In this document: piece by piece, positions 62,923 through 64,000 of the stretch | Layout: each line of letters begins with the position of its first letter | How positions within the stretch are numbered: the stretch's first letter is position 1 | Origin: Pseudoduganella rivuli | Lineage (GTDB): Bacteria > Pseudomonadota > Gammaproteobacteria > Burkholderiales > Burkholderiaceae_D | Reading direction: 5' to 3' | Assembly (NCBI RefSeq): GCF_009674485.1 | Contig: NZ_WKJJ01000010.1 | Span: 226,760-290,759 of the forward strand | DNA length: 64,000 nucleotides | Made by a program: the position numbers and the translations under genes | Notes under the pieces: generated by a model | Database searches by the model: none | Seen by the model: only the letters and a program-made list of their open reading frames with translations | Told to the model about the DNA's origin: nothing

Positions 62923-63840
62923 TTAAATCAGGTCAAGACCTCTTTCGAAGTACTGCTTGAAGGTCGTGCCATCATCAAGTTTCCAGTTGTCTCGTCCGTT
63001 TATCGAGTATCCCGCAACAATCGCCGCTGCTTGGGATGGTGTCTTGAACATGTGATCTCGTTTAAAGATCATTTTCTCGTTTGAGTTGACAAGTACGCCA
63101 GACTCCAGCAGCGTCTGCCTCAAGGTGACTGCTCCGCCTGTCAGACTTGATGCTGGAGTTAGCGCGGCATCAGACCCTTCAAAGATAACCATTCCTTCTT
63201 CAGTCCAGACTGCCCTGGCATGTAGGCCGCTAACCCGAAGATGAAAAACAGCAGAAGGCTCAAGAACCTTTGACGCGGGCGTAGGAAATTTTTGAGCCAT
63301 CACGGCGATCTGTGCATTCATTGGACTTTCGCGGACGACGAGAGGGTCTAGCAAGCGATGCCCCAAAACCCCCAGCAAAGTTTTAGCGAAACCTAAGAAC
63401 TCCTCCATTGCATCTCGGTCCGCTCTCGGCAAAGACGGAAGCGCTGGAACTATGCTGTTCTCAAGCTGGTAACGGTTTGCTTCGCCAGCCAATGACATAA
63501 GACGCGCTTCCAAGTAGCGTACATGCGCCTTTGTAAGGTTGTCGTCTTTACTGCTGAAGCTCACTACCTCTGACCAAAACTCCTTTCCTGACATATGGCT
63601 CTGTAAGCGGTCAGCGAGCACTTCGGCTTCGCCAATGTATGCGATTTCAGTGCCAGTCTCATCATTGACGCCAAACAAGATATAGACGCCGGGGCGTTGT
63701 ACCTCAGGCCATTCACGTAGTTCACTGAAAAGTGCACGTGGACAGGCAAGCGCCTGTCCTGTCCAATTTGCTATTTCGGCGTGTCGAATGCCTGCGACCG
63801 TTTCGTTTGGCAGGTAAATCCTTATGCTTTTCCCCATCAT
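62923..63840 (-). CDS. GIY-YIG nuclease family protein with C-terminal DUF4357
   Basis: 305 residues (starts at 63840 and 63837 are both possible). The GIY-YIG region reads GVYILFG...AYIGEAEVLADRLQSH (about 50-85), and a conserved Glu in RYLEARLM follows. The C-terminal 60 residues (LVNSNEKMIFKRDHMFKTPSQAAAIVAGYSINGRDNWKL) match the DUF4357 module commonly fused to GIY-YIG and restriction-type proteins. Role uncertain, probably DNA cleavage in defence or mobile-element biology. Confidence 0.88.
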   Translation of the reverse strand: MMGKSIRIYLPNETVAGIRHAEIANWTGQALACPRALFSELREWPEVQRPGVYILFGVNDETGTEIAYIGEAEVLADRLQSHMSGKEFWSEVVSFSSKDDNLTKAHVRYLEARLMSLAGEANRYQLENSIVPALPSLPRADRDAMEEFLGFAKTLLGVLGHRLLDPLVVRESPMNAQIAVMAQKFPTPASKVLEPSAVFHLRVSGLHARAVWTEEGMVIFEGSDAALTPASSLTGGAVTLRQTLLESGVLVNSNEKMIFKRDHMFKTPSQAAAIVAGYSINGRDNWKLDDGTTFKQYFERGLDLI

Positions 63841-63892
63841 TCAATCCCCGCTTTCAATACCAGAACAATAGCATGTCAAGCGCGGAGTAAAT

Positions 63893-63936
63893 CTGAGCCA
63901 CTTTGCGGGCCTTTACGCGGCCGAATTCTGAGCCAC
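63893..63936 (+). repeat. Direct repeats CTGAGCCACT at the window edge
   Basis: CTGAGCCACT occurs at 63893-63902 and 63927-63936, with related flanking sequence. Multiple terminal repeats of this kind are typical of IS21-family ends. Confidence 0.5.
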
Positions 63937-64000
63937 TACCTTGGCGGGCTTCTCCAGGAATCCCGCTTTCTTCATCCTTCGTAACCGATAGCTGTCCCCC
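63913..64000 (-). CDS. C-terminal end of a gene continuing beyond the window, possibly IS21 IstB
   Basis: On the minus strand a frame open to the window edge encodes about 28 residues (GDSYRLRRMKKAGFLEKP, then AKVVAQN) before a TAA. The xSYRLR pattern is typical of IstB-like ATPase C-termini of IS21 elements, and the adjacent CTGAGCCACT repeats fit an IS21 end. Too short for a firm call. Confidence 0.4.
   Translation of the reverse strand, partial: GDSYRLRRMKKAGFLEKPAKVVAQNSAA

Noticed and set aside
37241..64000. CRISPR array or cas genes in the island
   Set aside because: No regularly spaced short repeats and no Cas-like proteins seen.

Overview
The window looks like a high-GC betaproteobacterial chromosome, most likely Oxalobacteraceae (Massilia/Duganella-like). 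This is inferred from protein style and gene neighbourhoods, not from a database search. Positions 1 to about 37.3 kb are GC-rich with tightly packed genes. From 37.3 kb, just past a tRNA-Gly(CCC), the base composition drops visibly and the rest of the window reads as an accessory island.

Core-like part. (a) 0-2.7 kb: end of an exported SnoaL-like protein, then a Cu+/Ag+ P-type ATPase behind an FNR/Anr-type box. (b) 2.7-10 kb: an arsenic cluster. The leftward operon is arsR-arsC-aqpS-arsH plus a PAT/ArsN1-like acetyltransferase. The rightward set is a second arsR, an ArsN2-FAD oxidoreductase fusion, a fatty-acid-hydroxylase-like membrane protein and an MFS transporter. (c) 10-19.5 kb: a seven-gene leftward signalling operon (FixL/FixJ-like pair, lone receiver, REC-GGDEF-EAL-REC, di-haem cytochrome c peroxidase, two further kinases). 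(d) 19.7-22.6 kb: a 7TMR-DISM kinase and OmpR-type regulator, with a terminator. (e) 22.7-37.2 kb: mixed genes including uppP, recQ, an AraC regulator, a DMT exporter, an amidohydrolase, trmB, a DUF4214/RTX-like protein and a decayed GNAT pseudogene.

Island part (37.3-64 kb). It appears modular, punctuated by diverged copies of a short repeat built on TGATGGGAAATG (37.37, 39.47, 54.66, 54.79 and 62.32 kb). Modules are: a two-gene cytosolic plus 4-TM membrane cassette; an AAA ATPase with a membrane-anchored partner, next to an H-NS-like gene; a putative PD-(D/E)XK nuclease; a mobile core with a repressor and operator, small zinc-ribbon membrane proteins, a tyrosine recombinase and a large primase-helicase (CyRepA1-like); a cargo gene bounded by two copies of a structured inverted repeat; an Mrr-like nuclease with a HTH-like segment; a complete retron; and a leftward set encoding EcsC-like, TIR and wHTH/PD-(D/E)XK proteins. 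A GIY-YIG/DUF4357 gene and what may be an IS21-type end close the window.

The most notable system is the retron at 56.6-58.95 kb. A phosphoribosyltransferase-like effector and a small winged-helix protein are followed by a recognisable msr-msd RNA (11-nt a1/a2 repeats, a UUU-loop hairpin, a 13-bp msd stem) and a reverse transcriptase with NAxxH, YADD and ITG motifs. Together with the TIR/EcsC operon and the other two-gene cassettes, the island is best read as an anti-phage defence island carried by an integrative, possibly self-replicating or satellite-like element.
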